DNA of 64,000 nt from positions 1 through 64,000 of the forward strand of contig CBDCYT010000008.1 of NCBI GenBank assembly GCA_965224325.1. The letters run 5' to 3'. Below the pieces are notes generated by a model that saw nothing but the letters and a program-made list of their open reading frames with translations, did not search any database and had not been told where the DNA came from. The stretch's first letter is position 1. Every line of letters starts with the position of its first letter. Below are positions 50,567 through 59,415 of this stretch, one piece after another. The position numbers and the translations under genes are program-made. The DNA is from CBDCMJ01 sp965224325. GTDB lineage: Bacteria; Chloroflexota; Dehalococcoidia; Lucifugimonadales; UBA3495.

Positions 50567-51760
50567 TTAGTCCGCCAAGGCAGCGGCTTTGGTCTGGCTC
50601 CTGAAGGACGGCATCACCTCTTTGCCGAACCATTCTAGCTGCTCCAGGTAGACCTTCTCCGGCACTCCGCCGCTGGGGGGGCCGATATTGATTTCTTCCA
50701 ACCCCGGAAAGCGCTCTTGGATGTCTAGAAGTTTTTCCTTGATCAGCTCCGGCGGACCGCACAGCCACCGTCCCGCCTCGACGCCGTCCTTCATCGTAGG
50801 CAGTCCGGCAGAGCGGGCCCTTCGGGGATCGGCCATGGCCTCGATTTGCTCCGGGGTTAGCGGAACGAAGCCCAGGGGGCCGAACATTTTCATGAACTCC
50901 TCCATGTACACATTGGCTTCGTCCATAGCCGCCGCCTCCGTGTCGCCTAGGAACGTATTGTAGGCGATTATGAGGTCTCCCCCCAGTTCGGTCTCTCTCC
51001 CATGGCGGGCCAAGGTTTCCTGCCAGCGGTTAATCGTCTCGAGACTGCCGCCCCCCAACGCTGCCCCGCCGCCGATGAGGCCCTTGATGCCATGCTTGGC
51101 CATAAAATCCATCTGCCGTTGGCTGCCGGTGACCAAGGGTTGCCAGCATTCCACCGGCAGAGTCCGGGGCCGCGGCACCAAGGTGATTTCCTCCAGCTCA
51201 TATCCCCGGTAGGGCACCCTGGGCGGGATAGTGTAATGCTTACCCCGATGCGAGAAGGACCGGCTGTTGAATGCCTTGAAGAGGACCTCGACCTGCTCCT
51301 CGAACAGCTCCTGGTTGGCGTCCGAGTCCGTGATGGTGCTGGGCGCGCCGAAAGTATCAACTTCGCGGCTGTGGTAGCCGCGTCCCACGCCAAAGATCAC
51401 CCGTCCGTTAGTCAAGATATCGGCGGTGGCGTAGTCTTCCGCCAAGCGCAGGGGGTGCCACATAGGAGAGATATTGAAACCGCACCCGAATTTGATCTTT
51501 TCGGTTACGTGGGCCAGATGGACGTTGAACAGAAGTAGGTTGGGGATAACCTCATAGCCTTCCCGTTGAAAGTGGTGCTCCGCCATCCAAAAGGTGTCAT
51601 ACCCCAGCCGGTCCATTAGCTGGGCCATGTTTTGGGCCTTGCTAAAGACGGTGGCAAGATGCTCGTCGGACAGCCACCGGTCGTTGGCCGGGGTGCCGTC
51701 AAGACCTATATCCTCCAGGTCCACGTTTCCAGCGAACAAGCTGCCGAATCTTGTTATCAC
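50567..51760 (-). CDS. LLM-class flavin-dependent oxidoreductase (paralogue 1)
   Basis: The 397-residue protein is a luciferase-like monooxygenase: MITRFGSLFAGNVDLEDIGL, GYDTFWMAEHHF, FGCGFNISPMWHPLRLAEDYA, RVIFGVGRGYHSREVDTFG and GIKGLIGGGAALGGG. Members use reduced FMN or F420 to oxidise organic substrates; which one applies cannot be told. It is very similar over its whole length to the next gene upstream (52080-53273), also 397 residues, indicating a tandem duplication. Confidence 0.9.
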   Translation of the reverse strand: MITRFGSLFAGNVDLEDIGLDGTPANDRWLSDEHLATVFSKAQNMAQLMDRLGYDTFWMAEHHFQREGYEVIPNLLLFNVHLAHVTEKIKFGCGFNISPMWHPLRLAEDYATADILTNGRVIFGVGRGYHSREVDTFGAPSTITDSDANQELFEEQVEVLFKAFNSRSFSHRGKHYTIPPRVPYRGYELEEITLVPRPRTLPVECWQPLVTGSQRQMDFMAKHGIKGLIGGGAALGGGSLETINRWQETLARHGRETELGGDLIIAYNTFLGDTEAAAMDEANVYMEEFMKMFGPLGFVPLTPEQIEAMADPRRARSAGLPTMKDGVEAGRWLCGPPELIKEKLLDIQERFPGLEEINIGPPSGGVPEKVYLEQLEWFGKEVMPSFRSQTKAAALAD

Positions 51761-52079
51761 TCTTCACCTCGTCTTGTTATTGCCTGTATTTGTCTACTTG
51801 TATCCAGCGGAGAGTAGACGTTACTCCCTGGTGGCGCGGAAACCGTTTCAACTCCCCTTAACCAACGTCCTAATCTATGGAAGTTATTGGGGGAAGTTAT
51901 TGGGCGTTTTATCAGAAACCGTTACGGGAGAGAGGAACGGCGCTATGCCCTGCTATGCCCCAGACTAGCGGAACTGGCCTGAGACCTACACGGGCGAGGA
52001 GTCTCCAACTTCCAATCTACGCAGGCACGGCCGCTTATAGCGTTTACGTCGAGGCAGCGCCGGCCGTATGACCGGCAAT
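51761..52079. other. Gap between LLM paralogues
   Basis: About 320 bp without a supported gene. It presumably holds the promoter of the first paralogue; boxes could not be assigned confidently. Confidence 0.4.
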
Positions 52080-53273
52080 CTAGGCGGCGGTTGTGGGCTC
52101 CGCGGCCTGGTCCTTGAAGGCCGGCATAACCTCTTCGGAGAAACGTTGGAGCTGCTCGAGGATGACCGACTGAGGAGTTCCTATCACCTGGCCTACGTTT
52201 ACCGATGCCAAGCCGGGGTACCGCTCTTGAATGTTCATAAGCTTTTCGGTTATGAGTTCCGCGGGACCGCACAGCCATGAACCGGCCGCCGCCGCTTGAT
52301 CAAGAGTGGGCAGACCCGCGGAGCGGGCGCGGCTTGGGTCGCCGACGGCCGCCAGTTGGTCGGCGCTTAACCCCCGGACGAATCCCAGGGGAGCGAACAT
52401 TTTCATATTTTCTTCAAAAAATGGGGTGGCTTCTTTGATGGCCTGACTTTCGGTCTCCGCAATGTGAAAGCTGTAACCGATGGCTAGGTCCTCGCCCAGC
52501 TCGAGCTCTCGTCCGGCCCTGGCTTGGGCGTCTCTCCAAGCCTCCATCACCTGATCCGTAGCCCCACCCGCGGCGGCGCCTCCTCCAATGAGCCCCTTAA
52601 TGCCGTGCTTAGCCATGAAGTCCATCTGCCGCTGGCTGCCGCTTACGAGGGGTTGCCAACATTCCACCGGCAAGGTGCGGGGCCTGGGGACCAAAGTTAT
52701 CTCCTTCAGTTGGTAGCCGCGGTATGGCACTTCCGGCGGAATTTGGTAGTACTCACTGTGATGTGAGAAGGAGCGGTTGTCGAACGCCTTCAAAATGATT
52801 TCTACTTGGTCTTCAAAAAGCTCACGATTAGCCGCGTCGTCAGTGGCTGTACTGGGGGCGCCCAGAGATTCGGTCTCCCTGGAGTGGTAACCACGGCCCA
52901 CGCCGAATACTACCCGGCCGTTAGTGAGCCAATCTGCGGTGGCAAAGTCTTCCGCCAGACGCAGTGGATGCCACATGGGAGTAATGTTGAATCCGCAGCC
53001 GAATCTGAGGTTCTTGGTGAGTTGGGCCAGATGGACGAAGAGCATCAGCAGGTTTGGCAGGCACTCATAGCCTTCCCTCTGAAAGCGGTGCTCCGCTGCC
53101 CAAAAGACGTCGTAGCCCGTGCGGTCCATCAACTTGGCTATAGCTTCGCTTTTATCGAACACCGTTGCTAGGTGCTCGTCGGACAACCACCGCTCATTCA
53201 CCGGGGTGCCGTCCAGACCGATGTTTTCCAAGTCTACGTGACCAGCGAACAGGCTGCCAAAGCTCTTTATCAT
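52080..53273 (-). CDS. LLM-class flavin-dependent oxidoreductase (paralogue 2)
   Basis: The 397-residue protein has the same architecture as 50567-51760: MIKSFGSLFAGHVDLENIGL, GYDVFWAAEHRF, FGCGFNITPMWHPLRLAEDFA, VVFGVGRGYHSRETESLG and GLIGGGAAAGGATDQV. The sequences diverge most in the C-terminal third, which would fit a difference in substrate pocket. It is on the same strand with about 320 bp between the copies. SAR202-type genomes are known for many paralogues of this family, which supports the host inference. Confidence 0.9.
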   Translation of the reverse strand: MIKSFGSLFAGHVDLENIGLDGTPVNERWLSDEHLATVFDKSEAIAKLMDRTGYDVFWAAEHRFQREGYECLPNLLMLFVHLAQLTKNLRFGCGFNITPMWHPLRLAEDFATADWLTNGRVVFGVGRGYHSRETESLGAPSTATDDAANRELFEDQVEIILKAFDNRSFSHHSEYYQIPPEVPYRGYQLKEITLVPRPRTLPVECWQPLVSGSQRQMDFMAKHGIKGLIGGGAAAGGATDQVMEAWRDAQARAGRELELGEDLAIGYSFHIAETESQAIKEATPFFEENMKMFAPLGFVRGLSADQLAAVGDPSRARSAGLPTLDQAAAAGSWLCGPAELITEKLMNIQERYPGLASVNVGQVIGTPQSVILEQLQRFSEEVMPAFKDQAAEPTTAA

Positions 53274-53546
53274 TTCTCACTCACCCTCGGGGTAGAGGCG
53301 CAGATCTCCCCGCACATTGTAATCCAGGAGGGTTGGTTGTCAACCGCCGGGGCGGCTGAGCCGCCGGGCGGCGGGGTGGCCAGGCGGTGCTCATCGCCGC
53401 CGGGCCACCATCTCGTTGATGGTGCTTTCGTGGCTACGGTCTTTAGAATAGGCCGTCGTCATACCAGAAGTGGTTCACCTCTATGAAGCTCGAGCGGCCC
53501 GAGATTGCCAGTCGCTGCCTGAATCTGATCAGTTGAAACATTACGC

Positions 53547-53690
53547 TCATCCGTTTGCCCAGGAATTGATCACGTCAATCCCATTTCCATCGAAATCGTC
53601 TGCGTTTCGAGTTGCGACCGATGTCCCGAGGGAGCGGGCCCTGGCCGCAACCTGGGGATGGGCAAGATTGATGGGATGACCAACGACACG
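53547..53690 (-). pseudogene. VapC/PIN-domain toxin, C-terminal remnant
   Basis: On the minus strand the frame ending at 53547 reads AARARSLGTSVATRNADDF then DGNGIDVINSW. This is the usual C-terminal end of VapC/FitB-type PIN toxins (ATRN.DF...G..V.NPW). The N-terminal three-quarters, including the first acidic residues, are absent, and no antitoxin gene adjoins. It is a decayed toxin fragment. Confidence 0.55.
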
Positions 53691-53722
53691 GCGAGCGGCT
53701 AGCTATCCCGAACAAGCCGGTT

Positions 53723-54826
53723 CTAGCTGTTTAGTCCGGTGGTCCATTGGTAACGTCGTTTCAACCTCGTAAGCCGGTTGTAACCAATCCTTTCTTCTTT
53801 TTGTAGTCTACCGACCACTATGAATGGCGCTATCCCCACCGCCTGCGCAAACTCCATAACGGCGGGCAACGCGAAGTGACCTTGATCACAGAAACCTTTC
53901 CAATCTTTCGCTGCAACAAGAAAATCGCTGGCAAATTGATCAGCCTCGACCTCGATTTCTAGCATGTCAGGGTCAGCGCCAAGTCCGTCAATTACGACCC
54001 GGCGCTGCGTCCTATGCCTGAGTAGATGGCACGCCTCGTGAAAGAACGTGAACCAAAAGATGTCGGCCCACTTGCCCCTGATGCTCATCTGTATCAAGGC
54101 TTTTCGGTCTGTAAGCCACCGTGTGGCGCCGTTGGCCCCGCTCCGCGGGAGTTCCTGCACCATGGAGAACACGACTCCCGCTTGAGCACAGAGGGTTGAC
54201 ATCTCTGGGAGAAATTCTTCCGGTGAACAGGCCGTCATCCCCCTGATTTTGACGAGCGCCTCGACGAAGGCTCCCTCGTCGTAATCAGCTGTATGCACAC
54301 GACCAGCGTCCATCTCCCCTTTCCGGAGCCAGACCGCGAGGGCGCCGGGAGAGATACTTTGTTGCGCCGCCTCGGTAATTCGGAACCCCACTGCTGCGTG
54401 GTACGCCAAGGGTTCAGGAGTGGCCACACCGAGGAAGCTCAGCAAGGCTTCCAATTTGCTCGGCTTGTCCTGCTTGGCTTCCATCCAACCTCTCTTGATC
54501 AATTCCTTGATTGGATATTCGTCCAGACGGGCCAAGTTACGCTCAGGAGCGTCCCGGTCACGGTTCCTGGCTAAGACCATACGGTAGTCAGCCTCCAGGT
54601 TCGTCCAGAACTGGGCATCTATTCCAAGCACTTTCTCCAACCCAATTGCAGTCTCGGGAGTAATTGCTTTCTTTGCATTGATGATCTCGTTTATCGCCTG
54701 TGGCGGCCTGCCGAGTCTTGCGGCGAGTTCCTTCTGAGTCATTCCCCGCGCTTCCAATTCTTCTTTCAATACATCTCCCGGGGGAATAGGCAAGTCCGAC
54801 AACACGCTCAGTTTCTCAACTATCAT
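53723..54826 (-). CDS. higA: HigA-type antitoxin fused to ImmA/IrrE metallopeptidase
   Basis: The 367-residue protein has an N-terminal XRE helix-turn-helix (GMTQKELAARLGRPPQAINE, about residues 28-47), a linker helix region, and a C-terminal ImmA/IrrE-type Zn-protease with HEACH (HEXXH, about residue 258) followed by ADQFASDFLV. The N-terminus is HigA-like. It overlaps the HigB-like toxin gene, which lies immediately upstream, by 11 nt. It should repress the pair's own promoter and neutralise the toxin; the protease part may control antitoxin or repressor turnover. The fusion of HigA and ImmA is known in other genomes. Confidence 0.85.
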   Translation of the reverse strand: MIVEKLSVLSDLPIPPGDVLKEELEARGMTQKELAARLGRPPQAINEIINAKKAITPETAIGLEKVLGIDAQFWTNLEADYRMVLARNRDRDAPERNLARLDEYPIKELIKRGWMEAKQDKPSKLEALLSFLGVATPEPLAYHAAVGFRITEAAQQSISPGALAVWLRKGEMDAGRVHTADYDEGAFVEALVKIRGMTACSPEEFLPEMSTLCAQAGVVFSMVQELPRSGANGATRWLTDRKALIQMSIRGKWADIFWFTFFHEACHLLRHRTQRRVVIDGLGADPDMLEIEVEADQFASDFLVAAKDWKGFCDQGHFALPAVMEFAQAVGIAPFIVVGRLQKEERIGYNRLTRLKRRYQWTTGLNS

Positions 54827-55115
54827 AATGGTTGCTGATCTCCTCTATAACCAAGGACTGCTCCGTATCACCCTTCGTGACTATGAGACGCGACCTCCCC
54901 GTAAGATGGATAGATAATAGCCCCTCTTTGGTTCCCTTTAGGGGATGAAGTCGCATCGCCAAGATACTGTAAGCTCCGTGAAAATCTTTGACCCTATGAA
55001 GTTCGTTGATGCGGGTGACATACTTTTTACCAACTTCTGGTCCCCATTCCTGAATCGCGTTGGCTGACTCTTCGTAGTTCCGTCTAAGACGTCTCGTTCG
55101 AAACACCACTTCCAT
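54816..55115 (-). CDS. higB: HigB-type toxin (RelE superfamily)
   Basis: The 99-residue basic protein begins MEVVFRTRRLRRNYEESANA, with FHGAYSILAMRLHPLKGTKE and LLSIHLTGRSRLIV. This is the small alpha/beta RelE/HigB fold that cleaves mRNA on the ribosome. It is the first gene of the operon and overlaps the antitoxin gene, the toxin-first order typical of higBA. Confidence 0.83.
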   Translation of the reverse strand: MEVVFRTRRLRRNYEESANAIQEWGPEVGKKYVTRINELHRVKDFHGAYSILAMRLHPLKGTKEGLLSIHLTGRSRLIVTKGDTEQSLVIEEISNHYDS

Positions 55116-55421
55116 TCTTCACCCTATGGGCGAATCATATGTTAGCAGGTAAACCTTGTCAAACGTGATGTTCCATTTTTCCGCACACCTTTTGAAGAAC
55201 CGACACCGCAGAGGAAAATGCGTAGAAAGGTTGACACCATTGTTCAACTGACATTACATTCCATCGCCAGTCTGAACCTCCCGAAACGTCGGCAACCGAG
55301 GCCGGCGCCGGTCTACCGAAGGCGCAGTCCAGCGGCCCGGTCAACGTCTGTCCTCGCCGATGACAGCAACGGCGTTCAACTATAAATTGGCTCTCGTCAA
55401 TGTCGGTGCAGCTTGCCATGG
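55116..55421. other. Upstream region of higBA, no other gene
   Basis: This 306-bp stretch should contain the higBA promoter and operator. I could not assign boxes. A minus-strand frame at 55159-55419 has no support. Confidence 0.4.
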
Positions 55422-55599
55422 GGTCATTTAGTTATCGGAAGTTGTCGCCTTACACCCCCGTCATTCCCGCGAAAGCGGGAATCCAGAGACTTTACGGGGA
55501 GCGAGAGTTCGAGGTGGACTCGCTTTTCTGGGCCCCGGCATTCCCCGGGGTGACGGTGAAGAGGTGAAGAGTACCTCGCCTAGCTACCTTTAAATGACC
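55422..55599 (+). repeat. MITE-like element, copy 2
   Basis: Begins GGTCATTTA and ends TAAATGACC. The interior matches 46545-46738 in opposite orientation and contains the palindrome ATTCCCGCGAAAGCGGGAAT at about 55465-55484. The ends form 9-bp inverted repeats. Confidence 0.75.
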
Positions 55600-55770
55600 C
55601 TGCACCTTACCATTGGGACCGTGCGCCACTCACCGGTCTAATGACTCCGGCGGGGCAATTCCCCCCATAGTGGGTTACGCCCGTTTCGCAGTCAGCCGCT
55701 CCGCGAAACGCGGCGTGAACCGGTGAAGCTTCCGCCAGCCTAATCCCCAAGATAGCCTTGAAACCGGTGA

Positions 55771-56523
55771 TTACCTGAAGCCGAGGCCTTGTTCGTTGAG
55801 GCTAACGAAACGTCCGCCATTGCCTATCACCACGTGGTCCAGCAGTTCCACGCCCAACAGTTTGCCGGCCGCCGCCAACTGCTGGGTTATACCAACATCT
55901 TCCTGGCTAGGCGTGGGGTCCCCAGATGGATGATTGTGCACCACAATAATCGAGGGCGCATTATCCCGCACCGCCGGGCGGATGACTTCGGCCGGCCGGA
56001 CCACCGAGGAGTTCACGTTTCCCACATAAATGTCTTGGATGCTGAGCACCTCGTTCCTGGTGTTGAGCAGCAGCACCCTTAGGTGCTCTTGCTCCAATGC
56101 AGCCATTTCCCCCATGACCAGGTTGGCCACGTCCTGAGGCGAATTGATGGTTACCCGCTCGGCCGGCGACAGCGACACCAAACGTCGGCCCAGCTCCAGA
56201 CCGGCCATTAGCTGGCATGCCTTGGCCTCGCTCAACCCCTTCAAAGCGCACAACTCGGCGAAGGTGCCGCGGCCCAACCCGGATAAGCCGTCGAATTGGG
56301 CAAGCACACGGGAAGATAGAGATAGAACGTTTTCCCCCTGCATGCCGGTCCTGAGAAGAATGGCGATCAACTCCGTGTTGCTCAAGTTCTTGGCGCCGTA
56401 GTGTTTCAACCTCTCCCGAGGCCGCTCTCCTTGCGGTAGGTCCCGGATGGTTGGCTGGTACCCTGCTTCTACCTTCCCGTTCATCGGCTCACCAATCTTT
56501 GAGCTACAGGCCTGGTCCGCCAC
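55771..56523 (-). CDS. radC: RadC-family JAB-domain protein
   Basis: The 250-residue protein has an N-terminal UPF0758 helix-hairpin-helix region (ERPRERLKHYGAKNLSNTEL, LKGLSEAKACQLMAG) and a C-terminal JAB1/MPN-like metallo-domain. That domain carries SIIVVHNHPSGDPTPSQED (HxHx7S...D) and LLGVELLDHVVIG. Start is ambiguous: ATG 56484 (MNGKVEAGYQPTIRDLP) may be the true one. The role of RadC is unsettled; a repair role was once proposed and later questioned. Confidence 0.9.
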   Translation of the reverse strand: MADQACSSKIGEPMNGKVEAGYQPTIRDLPQGERPRERLKHYGAKNLSNTELIAILLRTGMQGENVLSLSSRVLAQFDGLSGLGRGTFAELCALKGLSEAKACQLMAGLELGRRLVSLSPAERVTINSPQDVANLVMGEMAALEQEHLRVLLLNTRNEVLSIQDIYVGNVNSSVVRPAEVIRPAVRDNAPSIIVVHNHPSGDPTPSQEDVGITQQLAAAGKLLGVELLDHVVIGNGGRFVSLNEQGLGFR

Positions 56524-56873
56524 ACCAGGATATTAATGAATGTCAGTGGGCTTAGAAAGGGGTTGGTGACAGTACCAGACGTTAGGGAGGGAGCAGCAAC
56601 GTTTCCAAAGGCAACTAAACATCCGCAATGACGGGTCTTTCAGTGACTGGCGCCGAATACGGGTCCGCGCACCTGACGTGCCAGGGTCGAGCCAAAGGCC
56701 CACCCGCGGTTGGACAGGCTCGCCATGGCCCGACGGAGGCGAGCCAAAGGGATGGCCCATAGTTGGACGGGCCCGTCTTGACCCGGTTCCCACTCACGGT
56801 GAAACGGCCCCGGGGCCCCGTGTGCATAGCCGGACCCTAGCCTTTATACTTAGCTGCGAAGACCGGTGGGTTA
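56524..56873. other. Divergent intergenic region between radC and nadE
   Basis: About 350 bp. No gene is supported on either strand. It should carry the promoters of both flanking genes, but no convincing -35/-10 pair was identified. Confidence 0.45.
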
Positions 56874-58616
56874 ATGACACGAATCTTTCGGCTAGCACTG
56901 GCGCAAATCAACACAACCGTCGGCGATATTCCGGGCAACACTGCTCTCATGCTGGACTGTCTAGAGCGGGCCCGGGAGGCCCAAGCCGACTTGGCCGCGT
57001 TTCCGGAACTAGCCACTACCGGCTATCCACCTGAGGACCTCCTCTTCAAGACCTCTTTCCTGCGGGACAACGTGGCGGCCATGGAGAAAGTAGTCGCCGC
57101 CGCTCGTGGCATGGCAGTTATAGTGGGCTACGTTCATCCGGGCATGGAGATATCCAATGCCGCGGCCATCGGATTCGATGGCAAACTGGTGGACAGCTAT
57201 CACAAGATGTACTTACCCAACTACGGCGTATTCGATGAAGACCGCTATTTCCACAAGGGGAACACCTGCCCGGTGTACGTGATTAGCGGGGTGAACGTGG
57301 GCGTCAACATCTGCGAAGATATTTGGCGCCCAATGGGTCCCATCTCGGTCCAGCGGGAAGCCGGGGCGGAGCTGATTGTAAATATCAACGCCTCACCCTT
57401 CCACGCTGGGAAGAGGGCCTACCGCGAGAAAATGGTCGCCACCCGCGCCGCGGATAACGGCCTTCATGTTGCCTATCTCAACACGGTCGGCGCACAGGAC
57501 GAATTGGTGTTCGATGGCGCCAGCCTGATTTGCGACGCCAGCGGCCAAGTGGTCGCCCGTGGCCCGGCTTTCGAAGAGTCACTGCTCGTCGTTGATCTGG
57601 ACATAGAAGCAACACACCGCGACCGCCTGCGCGGCCCGCGGCGGAGGAAGGAGAATCCCGCTATCTTGGCAGAAATAGGCCCTTCCCAAGTGCTGAACGT
57701 GTCCGGCGGCGAGTCCAGGTCCCGTCTACCCCTAGAAACGCCGGAGCAGCCTACGGGCATGGGCGAGGAAGAGGAGGTCTACCGGGCCTTGGTGCTGGGG
57801 ACACGCGACTATCTGCGCAAGTCCGGCTTTAGCAAAGCGCTGGTGGGACTCTCAGGAGGTGTGGACTCAGCCCTCACTGCCGCTGTGGCCGTGGATGCCC
57901 TAGGGCCAAATAACGTGGTGGGGGTCTCCATGCCTTCCCGGTTCTCCTCTGATGGTAGCATCAGCGACTCCAAGGAGTTGGCGGACAATCTCGGAATGGA
58001 CCTCTGGACCGTGCCCATAGAGCGGGCGCACGTTGCCTTTAGCGAAATGCTTGAACCCCACTTCCGCGGCACGCAGCCCAACGTGGCCGAAGAGAACATT
58101 CAAGCCAGGATAAGAGGCAACATTCTCATGGCCATCTCTAACAAATTCGGCTGGATGGTATTGACTACAGGGAACAAGAGCGAGATGGCTATGGGTTACG
58201 CAACTTTGTACGGTGATATGGCCGGCGGGTTTGCGGTAATAAAAGACGTGCCCAAGACCCTAGTTTACCGGCTGAGCCGCTGGCGCAACGAGAACGGCGA
58301 GCCTCTCGGCGTAATCCCGGAGGCGATTATCAACAAGCCTCCTTCAGCCGAGCTTAAAGAGGGACAACTGGACGAAGATAGCCTCCCTCCCTATGAGGTG
58401 CTGGACCCGGTGGTCAAAGCTTACGTCGAGGAAGACTGGAGCTACGACGATATGGTGACTAAAGGGTTTGACCCTCAGGTGACCCGCCAGGTGATTGCCG
58501 CAGTGGACCGTAACGAGTACAAGCGCCGTCAAGCTCCCCCGGGCGTCAAAATCACACCCCGGGCCTTTGGCAAAGACCGGCGCCTCCCAATCGTCAACCG
58601 CTTCCATCAAGTGTAG
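56874..58616 (+). CDS. nadE: Glutamine-dependent NAD+ synthetase
   Basis: The 580-residue protein is a fusion of a nitrilase-type amidase and a synthetase. The amidase triad appears as AAFPELATTGYP (Glu), SYHKMYLPNYGVFDE (Lys) and GVNICEDIW (Cys, about residue 146). The synthetase part has the PP-loop VGLSGGVDSALTAAVA (about 329), and TTGNKSEMAMGYATLYGDM for adenylation. It hydrolyses glutamine and amidates nicotinate adenine dinucleotide to NAD+ in the cytoplasm. The gene is a single unit, flanked by radC and ridA in opposite orientation. Length is normal. Confidence 0.94.
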   Translation: MTRIFRLALAQINTTVGDIPGNTALMLDCLERAREAQADLAAFPELATTGYPPEDLLFKTSFLRDNVAAMEKVVAAARGMAVIVGYVHPGMEISNAAAIGFDGKLVDSYHKMYLPNYGVFDEDRYFHKGNTCPVYVISGVNVGVNICEDIWRPMGPISVQREAGAELIVNINASPFHAGKRAYREKMVATRAADNGLHVAYLNTVGAQDELVFDGASLICDASGQVVARGPAFEESLLVVDLDIEATHRDRLRGPRRRKENPAILAEIGPSQVLNVSGGESRSRLPLETPEQPTGMGEEEEVYRALVLGTRDYLRKSGFSKALVGLSGGVDSALTAAVAVDALGPNNVVGVSMPSRFSSDGSISDSKELADNLGMDLWTVPIERAHVAFSEMLEPHFRGTQPNVAEENIQARIRGNILMAISNKFGWMVLTTGNKSEMAMGYATLYGDMAGGFAVIKDVPKTLVYRLSRWRNENGEPLGVIPEAIINKPPSAELKEGQLDEDSLPPYEVLDPVVKAYVEEDWSYDDMVTKGFDPQVTRQVIAAVDRNEYKRRQAPPGVKITPRAFGKDRRLPIVNRFHQV

Positions 58617-58829
58617 TAGGCTGGTGTAGTTGACAAGCGTAGCTGGCTTGAGCCTGACGCGTGGCGCCGTCAGTCCGGTCTTGCCAAGGTTGTGCCCACT
58701 GGAAGCCCGGTCTTTGCCGGTCTTGGCTAGAAGACCCGGACTTTAGCCGGAGGGCCACAGGGCTCGGGTAGGACCCCCGGAAACCGGGCATGCGACGGCG
58801 GATGCCTCCGGGCCGGGCCGGTGGAGCCG

Positions 58830-59219
58830 TTAGTCTGGAATCCAGACCACGGCCTCCACCTCTACTAGATACTCAGGCCGGACCAAAGCGGCAACTATCA
58901 CCGTGGAGCTGGCCGGTGGGCTGCTAGGCCAGGTCTCTCCCCGCACCTTGCTATAGCCAGCATAGTTGTTGACGTCGGTGAGGAAGCAGGTTATTTTCAC
59001 CGTGTCTTGCATACCAGCCCCCGCCGCCTCGACGATGGTCTGTATGTTGGCCATGACCTGTCTGCTCTGGGCCTCACAGTCGCCGGCTCCCACCAGGTTG
59101 CCGTTGCTGTCCGTGGCCACGTTGCCCGATACGAAAAGGAGACCGCCTACCCGGATGCCCGGTGCAAGAGCCGGATTGAGGTTGATACCCGGGGGAGTGA
59201 TGGGAATTCTCTCTGACAT
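58830..59219 (-). CDS. ridA: RidA/YjgF family protein
   Basis: The 129-residue protein has the RidA core: GIRVGGLLFVSGNVATDSNG, QSRQVMANIQTIVEAAGAGM, VKITCFLTDVNNYAGYSKV, and the C-terminal LVRPEYLVEVEAVV. The conserved Arg that salt-bridges the substrate carboxylate is in VRPEYLVE. It should hydrolyse reactive enamine/imine intermediates from PLP enzymes; the class III aminotransferase in this window could be one source. It may also be a diverged member with other activity. Confidence 0.88.
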   Translation of the reverse strand: MSERIPITPPGINLNPALAPGIRVGGLLFVSGNVATDSNGNLVGAGDCEAQSRQVMANIQTIVEAAGAGMQDTVKITCFLTDVNNYAGYSKVRGETWPSSPPASSTVIVAALVRPEYLVEVEAVVWIPD

Positions 59220-59415
59220 GTGATTACCTCCGTTAGCGTTTGGCGGCCGAAGCCGTCCTGGAGATAGGACTTAGGCCCGGTAGCGGCGGTTCCGTGGGTG
59301 AGAGTCGTGGGTGGGAGCCGTGAGCGAGATAAATATCGCCGCAATGGACCCATAAGTCATGCGATGGCGCGGAATGGTGTGCCCCGCCTGACGAATGCAC
59401 AGGGGAATGCGCAGG

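Noticed and set aside
51943..52278. 111-aa minus-strand frame overlapping the end of LLM paralogue 2
   Set aside because: It is an out-of-frame shadow of the oxidoreductase gene.
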